The position numbers were made by a program, and so were the translations under genes. From the NCBI GenBank assembly GCA_018222805.1, contig JAAEZQ010000024.1, positions 1-47,074 of the forward strand: a stretch of DNA of 47,074 bases, read 5' to 3'. Each line of letters begins with the position of its first letter. Position 1 is the stretch's first letter. The notes beneath the pieces were generated by a model, which worked only from the letters and a program-made list of their open reading frames with translations, was not told the DNA's origin and ran no database searches. This document shows, piece by piece, positions 1 through 9,530 of the stretch. This stretch comes from Vibrionaceae bacterium (GTDB lineage: Bacteria; Pseudomonadota; Gammaproteobacteria; Enterobacterales; Vibrionaceae).

Positions 1-115
1 GAGTTTAAAAGCGAGGGAATAATCGCGCTGAGTTCTTTTATTTGTTGATTTCATATCACTCTCCAATTTTTGGGTTGGAAAGTGTCAACCTTATTTAGGA
101 CGGAACACTTATACC

Positions 116-150
116 AAAAAAGCCACCGTAAAAATCGGTGGTTTTTTATT
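116..150 (+). terminator. intrinsic terminator of a gene outside the window
   Basis: A 6-bp GC-rich stem (CCACCG / CGGTGG) around a 7-nt loop is flanked by an A-run and followed by a T-run, so it may work in both directions. Bases 1-115 upstream hold no reading frame I can support; this is probably the 3' flank of a gene left of the window. Confidence 0.6.
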
Positions 151-194
151 TTGGTGCCAATCAATAGGTGAATCAATTTCGTTAGAACACAAAA

Positions 195-224
195 CAAAAA
201 AGAGGGCTGAAGCCCTCTTTTTTG
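195..224 (-). terminator. intrinsic terminator downstream of pykF
   Basis: Stem AGAGGGCT / AGCCCTCT with a 2-nt loop and A/T runs on both sides, about 20 bp past the pykF stop. Read on the minus strand it has a U-run directly after the stem. Confidence 0.75.
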
Positions 225-246
225 TTTATCTTGTAAACGTTACGGA

Positions 247-1659
247 TTAAAGAACGTGTACAGATGCAGTGTTTGTAGTACCTGAAGCAACTAGAGCACC
301 AGAAACCATCACAACGATGTCGCCTTTGTTACCTAGGCCAGACTCTAGAGCAAGCTCTTTACCTGTCACGTAGAACGCGTCAGTGTTTTCAATAGAGTCA
401 ACAACGATTGGAGTAACACCTTTAGTTAGAACAAGCTGTGCAGCTGTCTTAGTGTTAGTTGTTAGTGCTAGGATGTTTGCAGTTGGGAAGTACTTACGTA
501 CTGAACGTGCAGATTTACCACCTTCAGTTGCAACAACGATCAGTGGAGCAGCCAGTTTCTCAGCTGTGTCTACTGCGCCTTTACATACTGCTTCAGTAAT
601 GCGTAGACGTGGGCTGTCTAGACGAGAACCTAGCTCAGCTTTAAGCGCTGAATCAGTGCGGTTCGCGATTTGAGCCATGATAGTTACTGCTTCAACAGGG
701 TATTTACCTTTCGCTGTTTCACCAGAAAGCATTACTGCGTCAGTACCATCCATTACTGCGTTAGCAACGTCGCCTGCTTCCGCACGAGTAGGACGTGGGT
801 TGTTGATCATAGAATCAAGCATTTGAGTTGCAGTGATAACCATCTTACGAGCACGGTTACACTTCTCGATCATCATCTTCTGAGCGAAGATTACTTCTTC
901 TGCTGGGATTTCAACACCTAGGTCACCACGTGCAACCATGATGCCGTCAGAAAGCTCTAGGATCTCGTCGAAGTTATCAACACCTTCTTGGTTTTCGATC
1001 TTAGAGATGATGTGGATGTTCTCGCCGCCGTTTGCAGCAAGTACTTCACGGATTTCTTGAACGTCAGAAGCTTTACGGATGAAAGAAGCTGCAACGAAGT
1101 CAACGCCTTGCTCACAACCAAACTTAAGGTCGTTCTTATCTTTTTCAGATAGAGCTGGTAGGTTTACAGAAACGCCAGGTAGGTTAACACCTTTGTTTTC
1201 GCCTAGTGCACCGTTGTTAAGTACTTTACATTTAACTTCAGTTTCAGTAGTTGCGATAACTTCCATCTCGATTAGACCGTCGTCTACAAGGATAGTGTTA
1301 CCAGCGTTTAGGTCTGATGCGAAACCAGCGTAAGTCACTGCTACAGTGTCTTTGTTACCAACAACTGAAGTGTCAGTTGTGAAAGTGAATTCTTGACCAG
1401 CAACTAGATCAACGTCGTTACCGCCTTCTAGTTTGATAGTACGGATCTCTGGACCTTTAGTATCAAGAAGGATTGCCAGTTGTTTGCCTGTTGCTTCCAT
1501 TACTTGGCGGAAGTTCGTAATACGAGTGCCGTGCTCTTCATAGTCTCCGTGAGAGAAGTTAAGACGCATTACATTCATGCCTGCGTTTACTAGCTCAGTT
1601 AGCTTCTCTACAGATTCAGTTTTAGGGCCAATCGTACAAACGATTTTGGTCTTTTTCAT
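247..1659 (-). CDS. pykF: pyruvate kinase, type I
   Basis: Converts phosphoenolpyruvate and ADP to pyruvate and ATP, the last step of glycolysis, in the cytoplasm. The 470-residue product equals the usual length of the PykF type. It opens with [16 protein letters not shown], followed by the substrate-site segment MRLNFSHG, then [11 protein letters not shown], the metal and catalytic stretch around [12 protein letters not shown], the [10 protein letters not shown] motif and the conserved TATQMLDSM segment. The start at 1659 is chosen because an open extension upstream (to 1806) has no family similarity, and because GGAGAG precedes this ATG at suitable distance. The gene is monocistronic, with a terminator just downstream. 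PykF-type enzymes are usually activated by fructose 1,6-bisphosphate; I saw no convincing Cra operator in the upstream gap. Confidence 0.97.
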   Translation of the reverse strand: MKKTKIVCTIGPKTESVEKLTELVNAGMNVMRLNFSHGDYEEHGTRITNFRQVMEATGKQLAILLDTKGPEIRTIKLEGGNDVDLVAGQEFTFTTDTSVVGNKDTVAVTYAGFASDLNAGNTILVDDGLIEMEVIATTETEVKCKVLNNGALGENKGVNLPGVSVNLPALSEKDKNDLKFGCEQGVDFVAASFIRKASDVQEIREVLAANGGENIHIISKIENQEGVDNFDEILELSDGIMVARGDLGVEIPAEEVIFAQKMMIEKCNRARKMVITATQMLDSMINNPRPTRAEAGDVANAVMDGTDAVMLSGETAKGKYPVEAVTIMAQIANRTDSALKAELGSRLDSPRLRITEAVCKGAVDTAEKLAAPLIVVATEGGKSARSVRKYFPTANILALTTNTKTAAQLVLTKGVTPIVVDSIENTDAFYVTGKELALESGLGNKGDIVVMVSGALVASGTTNTASVHVL

Positions 1660-2032
1660 GGAAGATACTCTCCGGTAAGTATAGTTACAATTTGAAAGTC
1701 GGTTATTTACTCTGAAGTCACGGCGTATTTGATGACATTTTGTGCCTGTCACCCACCGATTTTTCGCCACATCATTGAACTTCAGATTCTGAAAGTCTTT
1801 CACCAAGTTTAGTCATTTTATGACTTAAAGATCGGTGATTTTGGTTACCTTTTTGTGACTAATCCCACTTTATATGCAGAAAGTTGCAAAAAAATAGCCG
1901 TCATTTCTGTAATTTTTTTTCTTTTCGGTGGCGAATTCTACCACTGAATGAATCCAATATCACTGTTTAAGAATTGTCTTAGGACAAGGTTTTATCGAGA
2001 AATATTAATTTTTTGGATCGAAATAAATGGAC

Positions 2033-2105
2033 TTGAAAGTTTCGGTTTGACTATAATAACTTTCGAAACGAAACTTAAGATCAAAATTTAAATGTCGAAA
2101 CGAAA
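2033..2105 (+). promoter_or_regulatory. probable promoter and operator repeats of the DeoR-family gene
   Basis: The 432-bp gap between pykF and the regulator holds a TATAAT hexamer (2052-2057). It also holds two perfect 11-bp direct repeats TCGAAACGAAA at 2063-2073 and 2095-2105, 32 bp apart, the second lying over codons 2-5 of the regulator. An inverted relative (GAAAGTTTCG) lies at 2035-2044. Operators placed like this suggest autoregulation; that is inference. The -35 element is unclear, because TTGAAA at 2033 is only 13 bp from the -10. The rest of 1660-2032 shows nothing I can name beyond pykF's own upstream region. Confidence 0.4.
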
Positions 2106-2853
2106 TACTCAACTAAGAAGACACGCTATTTCTAATCTGGTTTCTGAGCTGGGGGAAGTCAGCGTAGATGAACTGGCTCATCAGTTTGAGACCTCTGAAG
2201 TCACGATTAGAAAGGACTTAGCTTCTTTGGAGAAAAATGGACAGCTTTTGCGTCGTTATGGTGGAGCGATTGCGATCCCGACGGAAGTTATCCATGAAGA
2301 ATTGAGTCCAAATGTTTCGACTCGAAAGCTAAGTTTAGCCAAAGCTGCCGCATCCCTTATCCGAGACCATAATCGCATTGTTATCGACAGTGGCAGTACA
2401 ACCGCAGCGTTAATACAGCAGTTAAACGACAAGCGTGGCTTAGTTGTGATGACCAACTCGTTGCACGTGGCGAATGCGCTTAATGAGCTGGAAAGTGAAC
2501 CTACTTTGCTGATGACAGGGGGAACCTGGGATACACACTCTGAATCCTTTCAAGGCAAAGTTGCTGAGTCTGTTTTAAGAGCTTATGACTTTGACCAGCT
2601 TTTTATCGGTGCTGATGGCATCGACCTAGAGCGCGGCACCACCACATTTAATGAGCTGGTCGGCTTAAGTAATGTGATGGCGGAAGTCTCCCGCGAAGTC
2701 ATCGTAATGATTGAATCTGAAAAAATAGGCCGTCGTATTCCGAATCTTGAACTCGCCTGGCAACAGATTGATGTGCTGGTGACCGATGCGGATATACAAG
2801 CTGAGCATAAATCACAGATTGAACAGCATGGCGTGAAAGTCATTTGCGCCTAA
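2092..2853 (+). CDS. DeoR-family sugar-phosphate-responsive transcriptional regulator
   Basis: 253-residue DeoR/GlpR-type regulator. Residues 1-60 form the winged helix-turn-helix (VSVDELAHQFETSEVTIRKDLASLEKNGQLLRRYGGA is the family signature region). Residues about 75-235 form the phosphosugar-binding sensor domain, with IDSGSTTAALIQQL and TGGTWDTHSESFQG matching the conserved DeoRC segments. These proteins normally repress sugar catabolic or amino-sugar genes and are released by a sugar phosphate. It lies 119 bp upstream of glmS in the same direction, so control of amino-sugar synthesis is the natural guess. This pairing is common in vibrios. The effector cannot be read from sequence. Confidence 0.9.
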   Translation: MSKRNTQLRRHAISNLVSELGEVSVDELAHQFETSEVTIRKDLASLEKNGQLLRRYGGAIAIPTEVIHEELSPNVSTRKLSLAKAAASLIRDHNRIVIDSGSTTAALIQQLNDKRGLVVMTNSLHVANALNELESEPTLLMTGGTWDTHSESFQGKVAESVLRAYDFDQLFIGADGIDLERGTTTFNELVGLSNVMAEVSREVIVMIESEKIGRRIPNLELAWQQIDVLVTDADIQAEHKSQIEQHGVKVICA

Positions 2854-2972
2854 CAAACCCATATTCAAACTAACATTTTTAAATTTACTTCCCTCGTGTA
2901 CGGGCCTTTGCTTGCTGCCTCTATATGAAATCATGGCTAGGGAAGAACAAAACTAAAATCGGAGAGAAACAC

Positions 2973-4805
2973 ATGTGTGGAATCGTAGGTGCAGTGGCAC
3001 AACGAGATGTTGCAGAAATTTTGGTCGAAGGTCTACGTCGTCTGGAGTACCGTGGCTATGACTCGGCGGGCGTAGCGGTCGTCGATGCAGAAAATAATCT
3101 GACTCGCGTTCGTCGTCTGGGCAAAGTGCAAGAGCTGGCTGATGCGGTTGATCAAGAGAAAGTGATTGGCGGCACTGGTATTGCGCACACGCGCTGGGCG
3201 ACACACGGTGAGCCGTCAGAAATCAATGCGCACCCACACATGTCAGGTGATATCACTGTTGTGCATAACGGCATCATCGAAAACTACGAAGAACTGCGTG
3301 AAATACTTCGTGAGCGTGGCTACGTATTCGAATCTCAAACTGATACTGAAGTGATTGCACACCTTGTTGAGTGGGAACTTCGCACTTCAGAAACGCTGCT
3401 TGAAGCGGTACAAAAAACTGCGAAGCAACTGGAAGGCGCTTACGGTACTGTAGCAATGGATCGTAAAGATCCTTCTCGCATTGTTGTTGCTCGCTCTGGT
3501 AGCCCGATTGTTATTGGCTTTGGTGTGGGTGAAAACTTCCTGGCTTCAGACCAGTTGGCATTGCTTAACGTTACTCGCCGTTTTATGTACCTAGAAGAGG
3601 GTGATGTAGCAGAAATTACTCGCCGTGAAGTGACGGTTTACGATAACACTGGTGAGCGTGTAGAACGTGAAATCACTGAGTCTAACGCCGAGCACGATGC
3701 GGGCGATAAAGGCCAGTACCGCCACTTCATGCAGAAAGAAATCTACGAGCAGCCAAAAGCGCTAATTAACACAATGGAAGGCCGCATTACTGCTGACTCT
3801 GTTGTCACTGACGCAATTGGTGTTAACGCTTCAGATATCTTAAGCCGTGTAGAGCACGTTCAAATTGTGGCGTGTGGTACCTCTTACAATGCTGGTATGA
3901 CGGCACGCTACTGGTTTGAAGATATTGCAGGCGTAAGCTGCGACGTAGAAATCGCATCTGAGTTCCGTTACCGCAAATTTGTGACTCGTCCAAACAGCCT
4001 TCTGATCACGCTATCTCAGTCAGGTGAAACTGCCGATACGCTAGCAGCGCTTCGTCTTGCGAAAGAGAAAGGCTACATGGCGGCAATGACTATCTGTAAC
4101 GTGGCAGGTTCTTCTCTTGTTCGTGAATCTGATTTTGCGTTTATGACTCGCGCTGGTGTTGAAATCGGTGTGGCTTCTACCAAAGCCTTCACGACTCAGT
4201 TATCTGCACTGCTTATGCTGGTTACGGCTCTTGGTAAGCAACAAAACCGTGTTAGTAAAGAGAAAGAAAAAGAGATCGTAGAAGCACTGCACGCACTACC
4301 AGAGCAAATCAACCAAGCGTTGTCTTTTGAGAAAGAGATCGAAGCACTGGCAACGGATTTTGCTGATAAGCACCATACTCTGTTCCTTGGCCGTGGTGAA
4401 TTTTACCCAATCGCGATGGAAGCGTCTCTAAAACTAAAAGAGATCTCTTACATTCACGCAGAAGCGTACGCAGCGGGTGAACTGAAACACGGTCCGTTAG
4501 CGCTTATTGATGCTGATATGCCAGTGGTTGTCGTTGCCCCAAGTAATGATCTGCTTGAGAAGCTAAAATCAAACGTTGAAGAAGTTCGTGCACGCGGTGG
4601 TTTACTGTACGTATTTGCAGATGCAGATGCAGGTTTTGAAGGTGATGACACGATGAAGATCATCACAATGCCACACGTAAGCGAAATCACTGCAGCGATT
4701 TACTACACCATTCCAATGCAGTTGCTGTCTTACTACATTGCTTTGATCAAAGGTACTGACGTTGATCAACCACGTAACTTAGCAAAAGCGGTAACTGTGG
4801 AATAA
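2973..4805 (+). CDS. glmS: glutamine--fructose-6-phosphate aminotransferase (isomerizing)
   Basis: Makes glucosamine 6-phosphate from fructose 6-phosphate and glutamine, the first committed step to UDP-GlcNAc, peptidoglycan and LPS. The 610-residue product has the N-terminal class II glutaminase, whose nucleophile Cys follows the initiator ([13 protein letters not shown]). Further conserved segments are [16 protein letters not shown] and [12 protein letters not shown]. Two SIS isomerase domains follow ([39 protein letters not shown] [12 protein letters not shown]) and the C-terminus ends LAKAVTVE. The start is fixed by the need for Cys at position 2 and by GGAGAG at 2961-2966; an in-frame ATG at 2925 would bury the catalytic Cys. 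No glmS ribozyme-like element is expected in this group, and none was seen in the 119-bp leader. Confidence 0.98.
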   Translation: MCGIVGAVAQRDVAEILVEGLRRLEYRGYDSAGVAVVDAENNLTRVRRLGKVQELADAVDQEKVIGGTGIAHTRWATHGEPSEINAHPHMSGDITVVHNGIIENYEELREILRERGYVFESQTDTEVIAHLVEWELRTSETLLEAVQKTAKQLEGAYGTVAMDRKDPSRIVVARSGSPIVIGFGVGENFLASDQLALLNVTRRFMYLEEGDVAEITRREVTVYDNTGERVEREITESNAEHDAGDKGQYRHFMQKEIYEQPKALINTMEGRITADSVVTDAIGVNASDILSRVEHVQIVACGTSYNAGMTARYWFEDIAGVSCDVEIASEFRYRKFVTRPNSLLITLSQSGETADTLAALRLAKEKGYMAAMTICNVAGSSLVRESDFAFMTRAGVEIGVASTKAFTTQLSALLMLVTALGKQQNRVSKEKEKEIVEALHALPEQINQALSFEKEIEALATDFADKHHTLFLGRGEFYPIAMEASLKLKEISYIHAEAYAAGELKHGPLALIDADMPVVVVAPSNDLLEKLKSNVEEVRARGGLLYVFADADAGFEGDDTMKIITMPHVSEITAAIYYTIPMQLLSYYIALIKGTDVDQPRNLAKAVTVE

Positions 4806-4827
4806 CACTACCCGTTACCAAGTGAAT

Positions 4828-4868
4828 AAAAAAGCCACCTATTACGCAGCACGTGATAGGTGGCTTTT
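4828..4868 (+). terminator. intrinsic terminator of glmS
   Basis: AAAAAGCCACCTAT pairs with ATAGGTGGCTTTT around a 13-nt loop, 23 bp after the glmS stop. The T-rich tail follows on the plus strand. Confidence 0.8.
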
Positions 4869-4906
4869 ACTTTTATGCTCACTGACAAACTAGTACAAGC
4901 GACCCA

Positions 4907-5032
4907 TCATGCGGTGAGTGAGACGGCTCTAGCAGTCCAAGCAATACTCTTGCTGACAGAGTCGGTCGGAGTATTGAGTTTGAAAAACAGGATGTCGAAA
5001 GCAATCATTTGAAGCAGTTGTGGCGTGACCAT
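4907..5032 (-). CDS. possible small protein downstream of mtlR (41 aa)
   Basis: In the 285-bp gap between glmS terminator and mtlR, the minus strand has an open frame that begins after a stop near 5145 and runs to 4907. The only ATG is at 5032, giving 41 residues with a hydrophobic patch (MIAFDILFFKLN). The frame upstream of this ATG also looks protein-like (LLFLVIAGRIISNQVRLLSEAH), so a non-ATG start or a decayed longer gene is possible. No clear Shine-Dalgarno and no family recognised. Confidence 0.25.
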   Translation of the reverse strand: MVTPQLLQMIAFDILFFKLNTPTDSVSKSIAWTARAVSLTA

Positions 5033-5153
5033 ACCCTGCGGCTTGTGCGCTTCAGAAAGCAGTCTTACTTGGTTTGAGATAATTCTGCCAGCAATAACTA
5101 AAAATAATAAGTGCGATATAAAGCGTGCTCGAAGCGAAAGTAGAGTTTAAGAG

Positions 5154-5684
5154 TTAAAAAGGACTTTCCTTGCCCAGTTCATTACAGATTTCCACAATGG
5201 CGAGGGAAAGCCCTGATTTGATGATTTGTTGTTGGCGCTGAAGTTGGAGCTGATAGAACTCCAGATCGATGTCGTCATCCGGTTCATTTACTTCCAGCTG
5301 CACCATGCCCATTTTCTTTACCAGATGAAGCTTTTTGATTGGGTCTAGAATGATTGGGTCAGTGAAATCATAGTCGGATGCGTCGCTGTTGAGTTGGTTT
5401 TTGAGCTTAATGATATCTTCGATATCGTGGTAAATATCGTCAGGTAATACGCCCAAGCCAAACAATAATTTTAGACGAACTGATAGATCGCCCAGTGGAC
5501 CTGAGTCTTGTAGTAGCGGGCCGACAACGGACTGGACAGCGAAGTTATCTTTACGAAAGATTCTTTGTATCAGCCCATCAATCGACTCGTTAAAGACGTC
5601 GACTGTGGCAATGAAGAAGCCTCGTACCGATGGGGCACTGTTAAGTCGTTCAATGATCTCGGTTTCGTTGATGTTATCTGCCAT
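5154..5684 (-). CDS. mtlR: mannitol operon repressor MtlR
   Basis: MtlR-family protein, a helical regulator that lowers mannitol operon expression; it lacks a classical HTH. The core matches the family along its length: IERLNSAPSVRGFFIATVDVFNESIDGLIQRIFRKDNFAVQ, then the conserved LQDSGPLGDLSVRLKLLFGLGV and DPIILDPIKKLHLVKKM. The frame is open upstream to a TTG overlapping the mtlD stop (5744) and has an ATG at 5735. I prefer the ATG at 5684 (176 aa) because a hairpin at 5715-5732 would lie inside the longer versions. No start has a strong Shine-Dalgarno, so this is unsettled. It is the last gene of mtlADR, the usual order. Confidence 0.88.
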   Translation of the reverse strand: MADNINETEIIERLNSAPSVRGFFIATVDVFNESIDGLIQRIFRKDNFAVQSVVGPLLQDSGPLGDLSVRLKLLFGLGVLPDDIYHDIEDIIKLKNQLNSDASDYDFTDPIILDPIKKLHLVKKMGMVQLEVNEPDDDIDLEFYQLQLQRQQQIIKSGLSLAIVEICNELGKESPF

Positions 5685-5714
5685 ATACTGAGTAGTTGTT
5701 AAATCGTTATTTAA

Positions 5715-5732
5715 GGGGAGCAATCGCTCCCC
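5715..5732 (-). promoter_or_regulatory. hairpin between mtlD and mtlR
   Basis: Perfect 7-bp stem GGGGAGC / GCTCCCC with a 4-nt loop, 9 nt past the mtlD stop, followed on the minus strand by TTAAATAA. It could be a weak terminator or an mRNA-stabilising hairpin that reduces mtlR expression relative to mtlD. Confidence 0.45.
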
Positions 5733-5740
5733 CATGTTAT

Positions 5741-6889
5741 TCAAAGCTGGTTGTAAAGCGTCTCAATCTGAGTCACTTCAGCACTGTTTTCCGCAAGACC
5801 GGTGTATTTCGCGAGCGTTTTCTTCACGCCAGCTTCTTTTAATGACGTTTGTAACTCGACGGCTTGAGGATCGGTGTCGTTAGTATACTTCAATGCCGCC
5901 GCAATCCCTTTTAAAAGTGTTTGGTTTTCAGTGCCATATTCGATTGTACCGAGTAATGGCTTCACTAATCTATCATTTGCACCTAATTTACGAATTGGTT
6001 GACGTCCAACTCGGTCAACTTCATCAACTAAGTATGGATTGGCAAAGCGACCCAGAATCTTCTCGATGTAGGCATTGTGCATATCTCGATCGAAACCATA
6101 ACGACGAATCAGTACTTCACCACTTTCGATCATTGCTTGTTTTACTTCCGCCTGAATCTCAGGGTCTTCAATTGCTTCACGAATAGTGCGGTGTCCCTTC
6201 AAGCATCCTAAGTAAGCCGTAATACAGTGACCAGTGTTTAGGGTAAACAGTTTGCGTTCCACAAACGCCATCAGGTTGTCGGTCTTTTCCATCCCTGCGA
6301 TATCGGGGATTTCGCCTTTGAATTGTTGCTCGTCAACAATCCACTCGCTGAAGCTTTCTACCGTCACTTCCAATGGATCATCGTTGGCCGCTTCTGCTGG
6401 TGGCACGATACGATCCACAGCGGAATCGACGAAGCCGACTAGCTCATCTGCTTTTGCGTGCAGTGATTCATCAAGATGCTTGTACACTTCGCCCTTTAAA
6501 TGGGTCGTGCCGCGAACCATGTTCTCACAGGCGATGATGTTCAGTGGTGATTCATTACCCGCTTCGAAACGTTTGGTGATGCCGGTTGCAATGGTTTTCG
6601 CAATAATGTCCAGCACGATTGGACCCACGGCGGTTGTCACCAAATCGGTTTTTACGATGCGGTCAATCACGTCTTCACTTGCTGAGTTAACTGCGGTGAC
6701 ATGCGTGACTGTGTCGATTTGGCACTCCGTGCCTACCACTTTAACTTTGTATTCTTGTTTATGACTGAGCTGGTCTACCAACGGGGCATCAACGTCAGCG
6801 AAAGTGACCTCGACGTCTGCGTCTGCTAAAAGTTTACCGATGAAACCACGACCAATGTTACCTGCGCCAAAATGAACTGCATTTTTCAT
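5741..6889 (-). CDS. mtlD: mannitol-1-phosphate 5-dehydrogenase
   Basis: Oxidises mannitol 1-phosphate, delivered by MtlA, to fructose 6-phosphate with NAD+. The 382-residue length is the family norm. The N-terminal dinucleotide-binding motif is [14 protein letters not shown] (residues about 5-18). The long-chain dehydrogenase signature follows in the middle ([16 protein letters not shown], then SAVDRIVPP and the [16 protein letters not shown] segment carrying the catalytic region). It sits 112 bp downstream of mtlA in the same direction and overlaps the extended mtlR frame. The start ATG at 6889 gives the canonical [11 protein letters not shown] terminus. Confidence 0.97.
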   Translation of the reverse strand: MKNAVHFGAGNIGRGFIGKLLADADVEVTFADVDAPLVDQLSHKQEYKVKVVGTECQIDTVTHVTAVNSASEDVIDRIVKTDLVTTAVGPIVLDIIAKTIATGITKRFEAGNESPLNIIACENMVRGTTHLKGEVYKHLDESLHAKADELVGFVDSAVDRIVPPAEAANDDPLEVTVESFSEWIVDEQQFKGEIPDIAGMEKTDNLMAFVERKLFTLNTGHCITAYLGCLKGHRTIREAIEDPEIQAEVKQAMIESGEVLIRRYGFDRDMHNAYIEKILGRFANPYLVDEVDRVGRQPIRKLGANDRLVKPLLGTIEYGTENQTLLKGIAAALKYTNDTDPQAVELQTSLKEAGVKKTLAKYTGLAENSAEVTQIETLYNQL

Positions 6890-7001
6890 AACTGTTACCT
6901 ACCAATGTCTGAAATATTGACTAACGAATCTAGGGTGAGGCCAACCGCATAGGGGGTGACTGCTGACCTCGGTTTGCTCAGGAGCAAATTAAGTGAAGTA
7001 A

Positions 7002-8951
7002 TTAAGCGGCTTGTTCGCGGCCAAGGATGTTGAGGATCTCTTCTACATCCGTGGTGCTGGTTAGCTTCTCAATTGCTTCTGGCTCATCGAGCGCGTTCGT
7101 AATGGTGGTAATGACTTGGATGTGTTCATCATTCTTAGCGGCAATACCGATAACCAGTTTCGCTATATCGTCTTCGTCTTCAGTAAATTGGATACCCGAT
7201 GGGTATTGGCAGATAACAATGCCGGTCTTTTTAACGCGATCCTTCGCTTCAATCGTGCCGTGTGGCACCGCGATAGATTCGCCAAGGTAAGTAGGAACCA
7301 GTGCTTCACGATCAAACATTGCATCTACGTATTCTGGTTCAGCGTAGCCCAGTTCAACCAGCTTGTTGCCCGCAAAGCGAATTGCTTCTTCTTTGTTAGC
7401 TGCGCTTAAACCTAAGTGGATGTTTTCACGTTGAATCTGGAATACAGATGGTTGCTGTTGTTCAAAATTGTCGTCGTTTGCTGCAAGAACCGATACTTTT
7501 ACCATTTGATCGTCATTGGCAGATGAAGTTTGTGCCGCCAGCAGTTTAGTGACGAGTTGGTTGTACATTTCGCTGTCTAGGAAGTTAGTCAGAGAAATAT
7601 GGTGTGCGTTAGGTGCATGGTTACGTGCACGATCCGTCAAATCTTTATGAGTAATCACGATATCTGCACTCTCTGACAAGTTGTTAATAGCAAGGTTAGT
7701 GACGTGAATGTTCAAACCTGAGTCCTGAACTTTCTTGCGTAGCATGCTCGCACCCATTGCGCTCGAGCCCATGCCGGCATCACAAGCGACAATAATGCTT
7801 TGAACTGTCGCAAGGTCTACGTCGCCTTTGCTTTCACTGTTTACCGCTGCATTGTTTTTTGACGCAGATTTCATGCCTTTCATTTGTGAAGTTGCTTTTT
7901 CTAGCGCTGCTTTATCATCGTCTTCTTCTGTCGATGTTTGGGTCTTCATCAGTAGAGCTGCAACGGTGAAGGATACGCCCGCTGCCGCCGCGATAGAGGC
8001 TAGAACACCAACGATTGAGCCTTTTTGCGTCATCAATAGTACCGCGAAGATAGAACCAGGAGACGCTGGAGAAACGATACCTGCATTGAACATAGTGAGA
8101 ACGAATACACCTGTCATACCACCTGCAATAGCCGCTAGGATGAGGCGAGGGTTCATCAGAATGTATGGGAAGTAAATCTCATGGATACCACCAAAGAAGT
8201 GGATGATAGAGGCACCACCGGCTGTCTGACGAGCGGTACCTTTACCAAACACCATGTACGCCAGAAGAATACCTAGACCAGGACCTGGGTTTGCTTCAAT
8301 CAGGAAGAAAATAGATTGACCAGTTTCTGACGCCTGTTGAATGCCTAGTGGTGAGAAGATGCCGTGGTTGATTGCGTTATTCAGGAACAGGATCTTCGCT
8401 GGCTCAACAAAAATAGAAGTCAGTGGTAGAAGGTGCGCTGATACAAGGAAGTTTACGCCTGCTGCCAAAGCACCAGAGAGTACTTTTACAAAAGGACCAA
8501 TTAGGAAGAAAGCAAGAATGGCACACAGCATACCGATGATGCCTGCAGAGAAGTTGTTTACCAACATCTCAAAGCCACTTTTCACTTTGCCATCGATGTA
8601 GTTGTCGAATTTTTTAATCGCCAAGCCGCCCATTGGACCGACGATCATCGCTCCCATGAACATAGGGATGTCTGTACCGACAATCACGCCCATGGTAGTG
8701 ATTGCGCCGACTACCGCACCGCGATCGCCGCCGACTAACTTACCGCCAGTGTAACCGATAAGCAGTGGCAGCAAGTAGGTAATCATAGGACCAACCATTG
8801 AAGCCAAAGTCTCATTTGGCAACCATCCGGTTGGGATGAATAGTGCAGTGATAAAGCCCCACGCGATAAATGCGCCGATGTTAGGCATTACCATGTTAGA
8901 CAGAAAGCGACCAAAATTTTGTATCTTGATCTTAGCATCTGGTGATATCAT
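7002..8951 (-). CDS. mtlA: PTS mannitol-specific transporter, EIICBA
   Basis: Imports mannitol and phosphorylates it to mannitol 1-phosphate; inner membrane. The 649-residue protein has three fused domains. Residues about 1-340 are membrane EIIC, with many hydrophobic helices and the conserved GGIHEIYFPYILM loop. Residues about 375-470 are EIIB, whose phospho-Cys lies in IIVACDAGMGSSAMGAS. The C-terminus from about residue 505 is EIIA (IHLGLSAANKEEAIRFAG), with the phospho-His in SIAVPHGTIEAKDRV. The start at 8951 (MISPDAKIKIQNFG) has a GGGGA Shine-Dalgarno 8 nt upstream. An open extension to 9035 overlaps the mRNA leader and is not expected to be translated. First gene of mtlADR. Confidence 0.97.
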   Translation of the reverse strand: MISPDAKIKIQNFGRFLSNMVMPNIGAFIAWGFITALFIPTGWLPNETLASMVGPMITYLLPLLIGYTGGKLVGGDRGAVVGAITTMGVIVGTDIPMFMGAMIVGPMGGLAIKKFDNYIDGKVKSGFEMLVNNFSAGIIGMLCAILAFFLIGPFVKVLSGALAAGVNFLVSAHLLPLTSIFVEPAKILFLNNAINHGIFSPLGIQQASETGQSIFFLIEANPGPGLGILLAYMVFGKGTARQTAGGASIIHFFGGIHEIYFPYILMNPRLILAAIAGGMTGVFVLTMFNAGIVSPASPGSIFAVLLMTQKGSIVGVLASIAAAAGVSFTVAALLMKTQTSTEEDDDKAALEKATSQMKGMKSASKNNAAVNSESKGDVDLATVQSIIVACDAGMGSSAMGASMLRKKVQDSGLNIHVTNLAINNLSESADIVITHKDLTDRARNHAPNAHHISLTNFLDSEMYNQLVTKLLAAQTSSANDDQMVKVSVLAANDDNFEQQQPSVFQIQRENIHLGLSAANKEEAIRFAGNKLVELGYAEPEYVDAMFDREALVPTYLGESIAVPHGTIEAKDRVKKTGIVICQYPSGIQFTEDEDDIAKLVIGIAAKNDEHIQVITTITNALDEPEAIEKLTSTTDVEEILNILGREQAA

Positions 8952-8954
8952 AAC

Positions 8955-9120
8955 AATTCCCCGTTCGATGTTCTGATGAATATTGTTGTCGTAAACGGTT
9001 CGCCAAAACCGCTTGTTTGATTGCTTAGTACCCAATCAATTTATCACACAATTTCCAATTAGAACTGACAACGGGCTTTTCGTGATCTGCACCCGCACTT
9101 TTTCAGATAAAAAGCATTTT
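8955..9120 (+). ncRNA. mtlS: possible MtlS-type antisense sRNA locus
   Basis: In V. cholerae an sRNA, MtlS, is transcribed opposite the 5' leader of mtlA and represses it. Here the same interval exists: the mtlA leader (about 8952-9036) and its promoter. On the plus strand a short GC stem (CGGG / CCCG, about 9072-9096) followed by CACTTTTT could end such an RNA. I could not find a confident plus-strand promoter, so this is placed by position and analogy only. Confidence 0.25.
9043..9071 (-). promoter_or_regulatory. predicted sigma-70 promoter of mtlA
   Basis: On the minus strand TTGTCA (9066-9071, 5 of 6 consensus) lies 17 bp from TGTGAT (9043-9048, 4 of 6). This gives a start near 9036 and a leader of about 85 nt before the mtlA ATG. 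Confidence 0.5.
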
Positions 9121-9123
9121 TTA

Positions 9124-9353
9124 AGTGATGACGATCACCTTATTGATATGTAACTTAATAACAAAATGCAGCTTTTAAATCTGTCAATAAAAATCTTAGT
9201 GATCAAGTCGATCTTATTGCAAATTTGAATTGAAAATATAATGTGATCAAAGTCACCTATAATTTATTTCTGGGATCGAATTAAATATCCGTGTCGATCA
9301 ATGTCACACTTTGTCTTGGTTTGACTGTTTATATAAATGTGATCTATGTCTGG
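9124..9353. promoter_or_regulatory. cluster of CRP-cAMP-like sites upstream of mtlA
   Basis: Four matches to TGTGA-N6-TCACA lie in the 579-bp non-coding stretch above mtlA. They are AGTGATGACGATCACC (9124-9139, both GTGA/TCAC halves), TGTGATCAAAGTCACC (9242-9257), GTCGATCAATGTCACA (9293-9308, right half only) and TGTGATCTATGTCTGG (9338-9353, left half). Multiple CRP sites are established for the E. coli mtl operon, so catabolite control here is likely. The rest of 9354-9486 shows no gene. Confidence 0.65.
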
Positions 9354-9486
9354 TTGTGGTTTTTTTGAAATTTTGTATCGAGATATTCTGCTCAATATCA
9401 GCACGTCGTGACTGATTGGCTGGATAAATGAGTGTGACGTCAGAAATATCGCGATCTTTCGGTTATATTTCTTACAAATTAAAAGG

Positions 9487-9517
9487 ATAGTGCACTGCTT
9501 GTATCAGCAATGCACTA
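9487..9517 (-). terminator. terminator-like hairpin after olsF
   Basis: ATAGTGCA-x-TGC pairs with GCA-x-TGCACTAT around an 8-nt loop, 13 bp past the olsF stop. On the minus strand it is followed by CCTTTTAATTT. Confidence 0.5.
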
Positions 9518-9530
9518 TTTCCCGAATAAG

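Noticed and set aside
383..1333. Plus-strand frames over pykF
   Set aside because: They are shadows of the pykF coding strand, with no ribosome sites and no protein-like sequence.
1660..1806. N-terminal extension of pyruvate kinase
   Set aside because: It is not part of the family, and the downstream ATG has a proper ribosome site and gives the canonical terminus.
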